A stretch of DNA of 64,000 bases, from assembly GCF_017751145.1 (NCBI RefSeq), contig NZ_CP046640.1, positions 662,137 through 726,136 of the forward strand, read 5' to 3'. Position 1 is the first letter of the stretch. The number at the start of each line of letters is the position of its first letter. Under the pieces are notes generated by a model. That model saw nothing but the letters and a program-made list of their open reading frames with translations. It searched no databases and was not told where the DNA came from. Positions 35,494 through 43,988 of this stretch are shown here, one piece after another. The position numbers and the translations under genes are program-made. The DNA is from Iocasia fonsfrigidae. GTDB taxonomy: Bacteria > Bacillota > Halanaerobiia > Halanaerobiales > DTU029.

Positions 35494-36144
35494 ATGTCAA
35501 TTCAGGTAATTATTAATAATATTCCATATTTAGCAAAGGGTTTTTTAGTAACCCTTGAGTTAGCTATAATATCCATTATTTTAAGTTTTATTTTAGGCAC
35601 TTTACTGGGTATTGTTAAATTAGCTAAAAACCCCATTATCAGTACACTTGCCTCTGTTTATATTGAAATTGTTCGGGGTACGCCTTTAATAATGGTTGTT
35701 TTCTGGATATTTTTTCTACTGCCAATACTGCTGAGTAAACCTATTCAACCATTTACCAGTGCGGTAGCAGCTTTTAGTATTTTTACATCTGCTTATATTG
35801 CTGAAATAGTTAGAGCTGGAATACAATCAATACCTGTTGGCCAGATAGAAGCTGCTTTATCTTCTGGTTTATCTTACTGGCAGACAATGCGATTTATCAT
35901 ATTACCCCAGGCTACCACTAAAATGATTCCTCCCCTAGTATCTCAATTTATATCTTTATTTAAAGATACCTCCCTGGCATATATTATTGGGGTAATGGAA
36001 TTGACCAGGAGAGCTACTATTATTAATAACCGTGAATTTAAGTCTTTTGAAATTTTTACTTTTGTAGCAATAATATATTTTATGATTTGTTATTCTATGT
36101 CAAAGTACGCTAAATACCTGGAAAGAAAAAGGCGGATTGTATAA
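35494..36144 (+). CDS. amino-acid ABC transporter, permease 2
   Basis: A 216-aa permease with EIVRGTPLIMVVF and the loop EAALSSGLSYWQTMRFIILPQ. Different from permease 1, so the two should form a heterodimer. Last gene of the transporter operon. Confidence 0.93.
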   Translation: MSIQVIINNIPYLAKGFLVTLELAIISIILSFILGTLLGIVKLAKNPIISTLASVYIEIVRGTPLIMVVFWIFFLLPILLSKPIQPFTSAVAAFSIFTSAYIAEIVRAGIQSIPVGQIEAALSSGLSYWQTMRFIILPQATTKMIPPLVSQFISLFKDTSLAYIIGVMELTRRATIINNREFKSFEIFTFVAIIYFMICYSMSKYAKYLERKRRIV

Positions 36145-36196
36145 AAAACCGTCTTGAAAACCTCTTGAGGTATTTAAAGGATTGTGAGGGTTAAAA

Positions 36197-36840
36197 TTAA
36201 TCAAAAAATTGACTATTATTCTTAAGTATTTTTCGGGCTGCTTTCTCAAAATAGGAGGGTAGCCCTTTTTTTAGATAATTATAACCACAGTAGGCGGCGA
36301 TACTCCCTCCGATACAATCAGCTATCAAGTCCCACATAGTATCTACCAGGCCTGATTTTTGCATATTGAAGCCAAATAGACTATCCATAGAAAACTCAAA
36401 TATCTCCCAGACTACACCAATACTTACTGCAAAAGTAAAAGAAAAGATTGCTATAAATAAAGGATTTAGTAAGATATCAATATTCTCGTCTCGGTTTAAA
36501 AAATAAATTAAGATAAAGCCGACAAAACCAAGAATGATACCGGAGAAGGTATGCAGCATTGTATCCCACCACCAGAAACGGTAATAGAAATCCCGGAGCT
36601 CACCTAAATACAGTGAGGCGAAGACAAAAGCAATAATAATCACCTAGATATCTGAGGGGGTATATAGAATCTTTCTTTTTGATAAAAAGTTGGGGATATA
36701 AGTAACTACTAAGGCCAGTGTTGAGTTGAATAAACCGAGCCAGTGGAAGGTAAAAATGTTAGCAATAATTGCCCCTATTAATAATATTCTAAAAAACCAG
36801 AGAGTCTCCGTCAGGGTATGTTTGCACCTGGTAATAAAGC
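36197..36840 (-). pseudogene. DUF2238 (YjdF-like) membrane protein, amber-interrupted and 5'-truncated
   Basis: One continuous frame interrupted by a single TAG at 36644-36646. Before it: helices FFRILLIGAIIANIFTF and LALVVTYIPNFLSKR; after it: VIIIAFVFASLYLGE, RFWWWDTMLHTFSGIILG, VVWEIFEFSMDSLFGFNMQK and SGLVDTMWDLIADCIGG, the typical DUF2238 core. A CAG to TAG change would explain the stop. The 5' end runs into an antisense fragment of an unrelated gene at about 36838, so the original start is probably lost. Function of the family unknown. Confidence 0.8.
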
Positions 36841-37215
36841 CAGAGTAAACATGGTTCTTTTGTCTTTGGCGGCACTTCAGGTCTGGATGCATATGCCCAT
36901 CTAGATGATAAGCGACCTACCCTTAGTAAAACAGCGCCCTGTATTTGTAGAGGTATAATGAAATATTTCCCTGGTCTTAAAAATCTAAAGATTATCCGCA
37001 CCTGGGCCGGTTATATTGATGACTGTGTTGACCACATACCGGTGATTAGCCATGTTGAAGAGGCCCCTGGGCTTATTGCCGCCTGTGCTTTTTCTGGTCA
37101 TGGATTTGGTATATCACCAGCAGTAGGATTATTGTTAAGTGAAATGGCAAGGGACCAGGAGACCACTCTTGATATAAATCCTTTTCGTTATGATCGTTTC
37201 AAAACTAAAATATAA
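36838..37215 (+). pseudogene. FAD-dependent oxidoreductase (DAO family), C-terminal fragment
   Basis: The frame opens after a stop at 36835 without a start codon and reads HGSFVFGGTSGLDAYAHLDD, KYFPGLKNLKIIRTWAGYID and PGLIAACAFSGHGFGISPAV, the C-terminal third of glycine-oxidase/HcnC-type amine oxidoreductases. The FAD-binding N-terminus is missing. Internal ATG 36958 could make 85 aa, but this would lack the fold's core. The junction with the opposite-strand DUF2238 remnant marks a rearrangement. Confidence 0.8.
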
Positions 37216-37615
37216 TTATTCATGTAAAATGAAAGAATTACTTTAAAAAGTATTACAAGAACATTAAGGTTGCACTCTGCGTCCTCTTTAAATTGTCTGG
37301 CTAATAATTCAATTATACAAATAGTGAATTATTTAAAGAAGTTATTAGATCTTATTTAAGGCTTTAATAATAATAGAATTTGGTACTTATACTTTGAAAT
37401 GAGTTAAAATACTACTTGGGAGTTAAAAACTTCCAAGTAGTATTTTTAGTATTTTATTAATAATTATGTTGCTATTGGTTCTATAGTATATATAACATTT
37501 TAATGTAAATAATTCATAAATAGATTTTATAGATCATATAAATAAAATATAATATCTTCACAATTAACTAAGTTTATTAGTTCAGGAAAATAAATAAAGG
37601 ATGAGTGAATAATAA
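37216..37615. other. gene-free interval with orphan hairpin
   Basis: About 400 AT-rich bases. The only clear structure is a hairpin of 13 outer base pairs (37407-37419 with 37433-37445), extended inward by further pairing, with a T run: a strong terminator without an intact gene in front, probably a leftover from a lost gene. No other feature recognised. Confidence 0.6.
37407..37445 (+). terminator. orphan terminator-like hairpin
   Basis: AAATACTACTTGG pairs with CCAAGTAGTATTT; the loop region pairs further (GAGTT with AACTT). Followed by TTTTAG. Confidence 0.7.
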
Positions 37616-38035
37616 ATGCTTACCCCCAGTCTTGAAGATTATTTAGAAGAAATATATCGTTTTTCTCGAGAATTAGGATTTATTAGGATTACTGATGTAG
37701 CTAATAAACTTGATGTTTCACTTCCTTCTGTCAATAAGGCAGTAAAAGTTCTTTCAGAAAAAGGGTATCTTGATTATATACCTTATAAAAATATTGCTTT
37801 AACAGATAAGGGGTCTGAACTGGGGGAATTCCTTGTTGACCGAAATCAAATGTTACAAAAGTTTTTAGAAACAATAGGAAGCAAAGTTGATAAAGAGGTA
37901 GAAGCAGAAGCCATGGAACATTATTTGTCTAAAGAAACGGTTAATGCCATGACTATGGTTGTTAATTTTTTTGATAAAAATCCTAATATTCAAAATAAGC
38001 TAATTAAATTTCAAGAAGAATTTAGGAAATCCTAG
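37616..38035 (+). CDS. DtxR/MntR-family metal-dependent regulator
   Basis: A 139-aa protein: N-terminal winged helix (SLEDYLEEIYRFSRELGFIRI, DVANKLDVSLPSVNKAVKVL) and helical dimerisation/metal-binding domain (EAEAMEHYLSKETVNAM). No C-terminal SH3 domain, as in MntR-sized members. It lies tail-to-tail with the feoAB locus, so it probably controls iron or manganese genes. Confidence 0.92.
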   Translation: MLTPSLEDYLEEIYRFSRELGFIRITDVANKLDVSLPSVNKAVKVLSEKGYLDYIPYKNIALTDKGSELGEFLVDRNQMLQKFLETIGSKVDKEVEAEAMEHYLSKETVNAMTMVVNFFDKNPNIQNKLIKFQEEFRKS

Positions 38036-38061
38036 TATAACTCAGATGATACCTAAGAGAT

Positions 38062-39462
38062 TTATAGAAATAAATTTATTAACTGTACTACTAGCAAATT
38101 AACAATAATTGCAATAACGGTTGTTAGTATAAAAGTAAAAACTGCCCATTTAGTACTTCCAGTTTCTTTGCGAATTGTAAGTAGGGTAGTTCCACAAGGG
38201 AAATGTAATAAAGAAAATAACATTGTTGATAAAGCTGTTACCCAAGTCCAGCCATTGTTAACAAGTATATCATGTAAGGCATTGGTATTATCTGGTTCCA
38301 ACATAGCACCGGCAGATAAATAACTCATTACTAAAATTGGTATGACTATTTCATTTGCTGGTAAACCAAGGATAAAAGCTAGTAAAATTACTCCATCAAG
38401 CCCTATGAGTACGGCAAATGGATTAAGGAAATTAGATACATAATTGATTAAATTTATACCGTTAATCCCCACATTAGCAAAGACCCAGACTACCACACCA
38501 GCAGGAGCGGCTACCATGACAGCACGCCCCAGTACAAATAAAGTTCTATCTATAAATGAGCGCACTAAAATTTGGCCTAATTGTGGTTTTCTATATGGTG
38601 GTAGTTCCAGTGTAAAAGTCGATGGAACTCCCTTTAAGACTGTTTTGGACAATCCCCAGGAGACCAATAGTGTTATTGAAATACCTACTAAAACTAAGCC
38701 AACTACTATTGCTGCAGCTATAAAGGAACCATAGGTTTTGTTAACTACTGTCCCCATAAAAATACTAGCTAAAATAATTAATGTAGGGAATCGTCCATTA
38801 CAGGGGACAAAGTTATTGGTTATAATAGCTATTAACTTTTCACGTGGTGAATCAATTATACGTGCAGCTATGACACCAGCAGCATTACAACCAAATCCCA
38901 TACTCATAGTTAGTGACTGTTTTCCATGGGCACCTGATTTTTTAAAAAAATTATCTAAATTAAAGGCAATCCTTGGTAAGTATCCCAAATCTTCCATTAA
39001 AGTGAAGAGAGGGAAGAAAATCGCCATTGGCGGCAGCATAACTGAAACAACCCAGGCCATAGTTCGGTAAACTCCTAGAACCAGGATTCCATGTATCCAT
39101 TTAGGAGCATGAGCCCATACAAAAAAATCTGTAATACGTGCTTCAAACCAGAAGAGAGCTTTAGCCAACATAGCAGATGGGACATTAGCCCCAGCAATAG
39201 TTAGCCAGAATACTCCACCTAACATAAGTAGCATAATTGGGAAACCAAGTAATTTAGATGTTAAAATATCATCTACTTTCTCGCTCCATTCTGCTTTCCT
39301 TTTGCCAACAGATACACTCTTATTAGCTATTATTTCAGCAGATAAATAAATGTCTTTAACTAATTGATCTCTAAGTTTCTCTTTTTCATCTCCGTTGAAG
39401 GCATTATCTACCTGTTTGAAAATCTTAGTTATTTTATCGCTATGCTTAGTAATTAACTCCAT
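38062..39462 (-). CDS. FeoB membrane domain, separate protein
   Basis: About 466 aa from ATG 39462 (GGGGAGG 10 bases upstream). It carries the FeoB transmembrane part with two nucleoside-recognition (Gate) segments: GVYRTMAWVVSVMLPPMAIF, MEDLGYLPRIAFNLDNFF, GFGCNAAGVIAARIIDS and NNFVPCNGRFPTLIILAS. The G domain is missing and is encoded by the upstream gene, which overlaps by 17 bases, so translation is coupled. Ferrous iron uptake across the inner membrane. Confidence 0.92.
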   Translation of the reverse strand: MELITKHSDKITKIFKQVDNAFNGDEKEKLRDQLVKDIYLSAEIIANKSVSVGKRKAEWSEKVDDILTSKLLGFPIMLLMLGGVFWLTIAGANVPSAMLAKALFWFEARITDFFVWAHAPKWIHGILVLGVYRTMAWVVSVMLPPMAIFFPLFTLMEDLGYLPRIAFNLDNFFKKSGAHGKQSLTMSMGFGCNAAGVIAARIIDSPREKLIAIITNNFVPCNGRFPTLIILASIFMGTVVNKTYGSFIAAAIVVGLVLVGISITLLVSWGLSKTVLKGVPSTFTLELPPYRKPQLGQILVRSFIDRTLFVLGRAVMVAAPAGVVVWVFANVGINGINLINYVSNFLNPFAVLIGLDGVILLAFILGLPANEIVIPILVMSYLSAGAMLEPDNTNALHDILVNNGWTWVTALSTMLFSLLHFPCGTTLLTIRKETGSTKWAVFTFILTTVIAIIVNLLVVQLINLFL

Positions 39463-40258
39463 TAGTCTGAACCTCCCCTTCAGGAATTTGATCAATGCTT
39501 AAGTCGTTGTTAAAAAAATATTTTTCTATTGCTTGTAAAATAGTTTTATCTCCTTCAATAAGTCGTAATGCCAGCCATCTTAGATTAACTTTATTGGAAA
39601 TTTGGCCTATATTAGCTTTCAAAATAGGTACTATTTTCGCCACAGCTGATTCAACCTTTTCTGAATACTCTATTTTAGTTGGCTTTACTTTTATTAAGTT
39701 ATTACAAATTTTATAGGTGGTTTCTTTTAACTTATGAAGTCCTTTATTATCACGGGCTATTGTAGGTATAATAGGAATTCGTAATTCTTTTTGAAGTTTT
39801 TCAATATTTATATTTATATTTTTCCTCTTTGCTTCATCCATTAAATTTAAACATAGAATTACTTTATCAGTAAGTTCCATTACCTGAAGTACCAGATTAA
39901 GGTTCCTCTCCAAATTGCTGGCATCAGTTACTACTATAGTAGTATTAGGTTGTGCGAAACAAATAAAATCACGAGCAATCATCTCTTCAGTGGAATTAGA
40001 TAGAAGAGAATAGGTTCCAGGAAGGTCAACTAAGATAAATTCCTGATTATTATGGATAAATAATCCCTGGGCCTGTGTTACAGTTTTGCCAGGCCAATTT
40101 CCTGTATGTTGTTTTAGACCAGTTAAACCATTAAAAACAGTGCTTTTCCCAGTATTGGGATTTCCTGCTAAGGCAATTACTGGTTTATTATTTTTTGATT
40201 CAATATTAAAACTTTTATTTAGGACATTGAATCCACTTGATTCGGCTGTTAAACCCAT
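39446..40258 (-). CDS. FeoB GTPase domain, separate protein
   Basis: A 270-aa cytoplasmic G protein: G1 GNPNTGKST, switch region GLKQHTGNWPGKTV (FeoB signature), G3 DLPGTYSLLSNS, G4 LNLMDEA, then a helical spacer. Normally fused to the membrane domain; here the two halves are separate overlapping genes. AAGGAGG site before ATG 40258. It gates iron uptake. Confidence 0.94.
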   Translation of the reverse strand: MGLTAESSGFNVLNKSFNIESKNNKPVIALAGNPNTGKSTVFNGLTGLKQHTGNWPGKTVTQAQGLFIHNNQEFILVDLPGTYSLLSNSTEEMIARDFICFAQPNTTIVVTDASNLERNLNLVLQVMELTDKVILCLNLMDEAKRKNININIEKLQKELRIPIIPTIARDNKGLHKLKETTYKICNNLIKVKPTKIEYSEKVESAVAKIVPILKANIGQISNKVNLRWLALRLIEGDKTILQAIEKYFFNNDLSIDQIPEGEVQTNGVNY

Positions 40259-40288
40259 GTAGGTTTCCTCCTTAATTTAAAATATAAT

Positions 40289-40510
40289 TTATAAAGACAC
40301 CTTAACTAAGTCGGTTTCTTCTTTTCGTAAAGCCAGGACTGTCCCTCTAATAAGATAAGCAATAGGATCACCTGAAGGGCTTTTTCTCTTAGCTACAACT
40401 GTGGTTCCAGGAATAAGTCCAAGATCAAGTAAGCGTCTTCTTTGCTTTCCTTTTGCTGTAAGCCCAGTAATCTTTCCGTTGCTTTTTTGAGGTAAATTAG
40501 TTAATAGCAT
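40289..40510 (-). CDS. feoA: FeoA ferrous iron transport protein
   Basis: A 73-aa SH3-like protein: GKITGLTAKGKQRRRLLDLG and LIPGTTVVAKRKSPSGDP. It assists FeoB. First gene of the operon feoA-feoB(G)-feoB(membrane), with an AAAGGAGG site and 30 bases before the next gene. Confidence 0.95.
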   Translation of the reverse strand: MLLTNLPQKSNGKITGLTAKGKQRRRLLDLGLIPGTTVVAKRKSPSGDPIAYLIRGTVLALRKEETDLVKVSL

Positions 40511-40616
40511 AAATATTAGCCTCCTTTCATAAGCTTATTTAATGTTTATATTGTTATTCTTTACTAACTTTTAAATACAGTATCATAGTATGTTGGATTA
40601 ATAGATTTGTGATTAA

Positions 40617-40658
40617 GATCAAGAAAACCTGCTGAAAAAACAGCAGGTTTTCTTGATC
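40617..40658. terminator. perfect 17-bp hairpin, copy of the 32.1-kb terminator
   Basis: Arms 40617-40633 and 40642-40658 are perfectly complementary with an 8-base loop. The core AACCTGCT / AGCAGGTT and flanks match the hairpin after the DUF3298 gene. Confidence 0.75.
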
Positions 40659-40671
40659 TAAGAAGTAATAA

Positions 40672-40747
40672 TTAAATAGGACTATTTTCATCAATTAGAG
40701 GTTCTAGTTTACTGTAAGGTATATTAAATTCCAAAGAACCGTAGTAG
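40672..40747 (-). pseudogene. duplicated 3' end of a DUF3298 gene
   Basis: Minus-strand translation reads YYGSLEFNIPYSKLEP then LIDENSPI and stop, almost identical to the C-terminus of the protein at 32193-32777 (YYGTLEFNIPYSKLEP, LINENSPIARLM). The adjoining terminator is also copied. Homology ends at about 40747; the rest of the gene is absent. Confidence 0.85.
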
Positions 40748-41066
40748 TATTTTATTTCTTATATTTAAGGATAAATAGGATTAAGACTAAATATACCCCA
40801 GTTAATAAGATATATTTTTAATATCATTAAATAACATTATAAATAATATTTATTATATATGTAGATAATAGTAATAGAATTAAATAGTTTTAACTATACT
40901 GGCTGATATCTTTACGGAGTCCTTGTCTAGCAATCTTAATGTATAACACCGGGAGTGTTGGATCAGTAGAACAATCAAATGCAAGATGCTTAAATAGTTT
41001 AGTATTAGATAGAAGAATATTTAGTCTGGCATAAAAAGATGGAATTTTTGATGAGGTGTTTAAAAA
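40748..41066. other. gene-free interval
   Basis: AT-rich sequence with no convincing gene. A small AACAC/GTGTT hairpin near 40947-40962 was the only structure noticed. Confidence 0.4.
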
Positions 41067-42005
41067 ATGAAAAAAGCAAAAATTTTTTCTGTATTAATTA
41101 TAATTTTTCTAATAATTACTCTATCATCTTGTGCAAAACAGTCCAAGAACTCAAATTTAAAACCCGATGAGTCTAAACAAACCATTAATGCGGTAGAAGA
41201 ATTAGAAATGGAATTAATTGATATAATGGGCCAAATTGATTTAATTCCATATTATGAAAAGCAAATAAAGGAAAAAAAGGAAAAGGAGAAGGGACAGAAA
41301 AAACAGCAGGAAAAACCTGCTGATGAAAATAAAGAAGAGGGTTCAGGAGAAAAAGCTGAGGGTAAGGAGGAAGAATTTAAACCTCAACCAATAACTAATA
41401 ATGACACCTTATTATTAGAACTTTTAGAACAAGAAGAATCTTATAGATCAGATGAACAAGATAAGCAAAAAGTACCGGATGATAGTATTTTTATCTGGCA
41501 TGAAATTAATGAAAAAATAAATCAACTTCACCTTAAATGGGATGATTTAAAACCGGAATTAAAAAAAGCTAAGGTTTCATTAGGATCAATTAATGGTTTT
41601 GATGATGCTTTAAACAGCTTAACTATAGCTAGTAATAAGAATAAGTTTTTGAAAACATTAATGGATGCTAATGGATTGACATTGTATATGCCGCAGTTTA
41701 TCAAAGATCTAAAAGATAAGAAGTTAGCTTCCCTTTATGCTATAAAATATCATACTCGTCAAATTATTTTAAATGTTGCTAATAGTAATTATCTGGAAGC
41801 AGATAAAAATTTTAAAGCCCTTAAAAACGAGGAGAAAATCTTAACTGCTGAATTAACAGAGAAAAAATTTAAGGAGTTATTAGATAAGTTGAGATTATCA
41901 ATTGTTAATTTAAAAAATGCACTATCACTCCAGGATATAAATGTTATAAAAATTAAAGGAAGTATTATTGTAAAAAATCTTAATGCTATTAAAGAAAAGT
42001 TATAA
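41067..42005 (+). CDS. putative lipoprotein of unknown function
   Basis: A 312-aa product. Lipoprotein signal: KIFSVLIIIFLIITLSSC, with Cys22 as the acylated residue. Then a charged, low-complexity linker rich in Lys and Glu (residues about 65-100, EKKEKEKGQKKQQEKP) and a helical C-terminal domain (DALNSLTIASNKNKFLKTLM, SLYAIKYHTRQIILNVANS). No family recognised. It ends in a strong terminator just before the nif leader. Confidence 0.8.
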   Translation: MKKAKIFSVLIIIFLIITLSSCAKQSKNSNLKPDESKQTINAVEELEMELIDIMGQIDLIPYYEKQIKEKKEKEKGQKKQQEKPADENKEEGSGEKAEGKEEEFKPQPITNNDTLLLELLEQEESYRSDEQDKQKVPDDSIFIWHEINEKINQLHLKWDDLKPELKKAKVSLGSINGFDDALNSLTIASNKNKFLKTLMDANGLTLYMPQFIKDLKDKKLASLYAIKYHTRQIILNVANSNYLEADKNFKALKNEEKILTAELTEKKFKELLDKLRLSIVNLKNALSLQDINVIKIKGSIIVKNLNAIKEKL

Positions 42006-42057
42006 TGAAGGACTAATGAGGATGGCTTAAATATTATACTAGTGTTTAGAGCTTATA

Positions 42058-42081
42058 ACCCCTGATATTAATATCAGGGGT
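42058..42081 (+). terminator. terminator before the nif cluster
   Basis: Nearly perfect palindrome ACCCCTGATAT / ATATCAGGGGT followed by six T. It isolates the nif leader from upstream transcription. Confidence 0.88.
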
Positions 42082-42141
42082 TTTTTCATGGTAAATTTAA
42101 TATTTTTACAGGGGTAGGCAGAAAGTATTATGTAAGGTAAA

Positions 42142-42258
42142 TGTTAGTATACTGGTATTGATATCCTAAAATCCATTGTAAATAGAGAATTAAATGTTAT
42201 AATTATTTTAAACATAACACAAAAATTTCTTATAACTAACATAAACATAACATTAACA
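42142..42258 (+). promoter_or_regulatory. nifH leader: candidate promoter and repeated motifs
   Basis: TTGTAA (42176-42181) and TATAAT (42198-42203) form a candidate promoter with 16-base spacing. AAACATAACA follows at 42210-42219 and again at 42243-42252, 33 bases apart. The second lies in TAACATAAACATAACAT (42237-42253), shared in inverse orientation with the leader at 32922-32938. Upstream, TGTTAGTATACTG (42142-42154) recurs at 54546. Position just after the -10 box suggests repressor-type control; no sigma-54 site was seen. Confidence 0.5.
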
Positions 42259-42332
42259 AAAGAGATTTACTGTGTTGGTAAATGGTGATAAGTAAATTAT
42301 TTACTTTCATACATTTTATCAAGAATAAATAA

Positions 42333-43184
<852 letters not shown>

Positions 43185-43230
43185 GGATTCCAGGGATGTA
43201 GAGTAATATATAAGGGGAGGGATTTGTAAG

Positions 43231-43557
43231 ATGAAGATGATTAAAGCGATTATTCGACCTGAGAAGGTTACAGAGGTGCTGGCTGAACTGGGGGATGCTG
43301 GTTTTCCAGCTATTACCAAAATTGATGTTGCAGGCAGGGGAAAACAGCGTGGCGTCAAGGTCGGTAATATTCATTATGATGAATTGCCTAAAGAGTTATT
43401 ACTAATAGTTGTTGAAGATGAGGTCAAAGATGATGTAGTAAAAATCATTATTAAAAATGCCCGGACTGGTGAAGAAGGTACCTTTGGGGATGGGAAAATA
43501 TTTATAACTGATGTGGAAGAAGCCTATACCATTAGTGATGGGAGTAAAGGGCTTTAA
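43231..43557 (+). CDS. nifI1: NifI1, PII-type regulator of nitrogenase
   Basis: A 108-aa PII-family protein: MKMIKAIIRPEKVTEVLAEL start, KIDVAGRGKQRGV T-loop region, and GTFGDGKIFITDVEEAYTIS end. NifI1 and NifI2 bind NifDK and switch activity off when ammonium is available. Its position between nifH and nifD is diagnostic. Confidence 0.95.
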   Translation: MKMIKAIIRPEKVTEVLAELGDAGFPAITKIDVAGRGKQRGVKVGNIHYDELPKELLLIVVEDEVKDDVVKIIIKNARTGEEGTFGDGKIFITDVEEAYTISDGSKGL

Positions 43558-43584
43558 TGTCTAGAGTGAAGGGGGAGTTTTACT

Positions 43585-43968
43585 GTGAAAGAAATAATGG
43601 CGGTCATCCGGATGGGGATGATTAATAAGACTAAAAAGGCCCTTTCTTTAGCAGGTTTTGATGCGATAACCTGTATTAAGGCCAATGGGCGTGGCAAGAA
43701 AAAGGTAAATTATGAATTGATTGAAAAACTCCTGGGGGGTAAAGAAGTAGAATCTAAAGAAATTAGTGAATCTATCTCAGAAGGACATAGATTAATTCCT
43801 AAAAGGGTGCTCTTGATTGTAGTAAATGATGAAGATATGCAAAAAGTAGTAGATACGATTATTGATGTAAATAAAACAGGTCATCCAGGTGATGGAAAGA
43901 TATTTGTAATACCTGTTAAAGATACTATTAGGGTAAGAACTGGAGAAACCAGTAAAGAGGCTGTATAA
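43585..43968 (+). CDS. nifI2: NifI2, PII-type regulator of nitrogenase
   Basis: A 127-aa PII-family protein: MKEIMAVIRMGMINKTKKAL, CIKANGRGKKKVNYELIEKL and GHPGDGKIFVIPVKDTIRVR. GTG start with GGGGGAG upstream. Partner of NifI1 in the on/off switch by 2-oxoglutarate and ADP/ATP state. Confidence 0.95.
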   Translation: MKEIMAVIRMGMINKTKKALSLAGFDAITCIKANGRGKKKVNYELIEKLLGGKEVESKEISESISEGHRLIPKRVLLIVVNDEDMQKVVDTIIDVNKTGHPGDGKIFVIPVKDTIRVRTGETSKEAV

Positions 43969-43988
43969 ATGAAATGGGGTGAGAATTA

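Noticed and set aside
36644-36646. Pyrrolysine read-through at the DUF2238 TAG
   Set aside because: Some Halanaerobiales use pyrrolysine, but this gene is not a methylamine methyltransferase, no pyl gene is in the window, and the same gene is also truncated at its 5' end, so decay is simpler.
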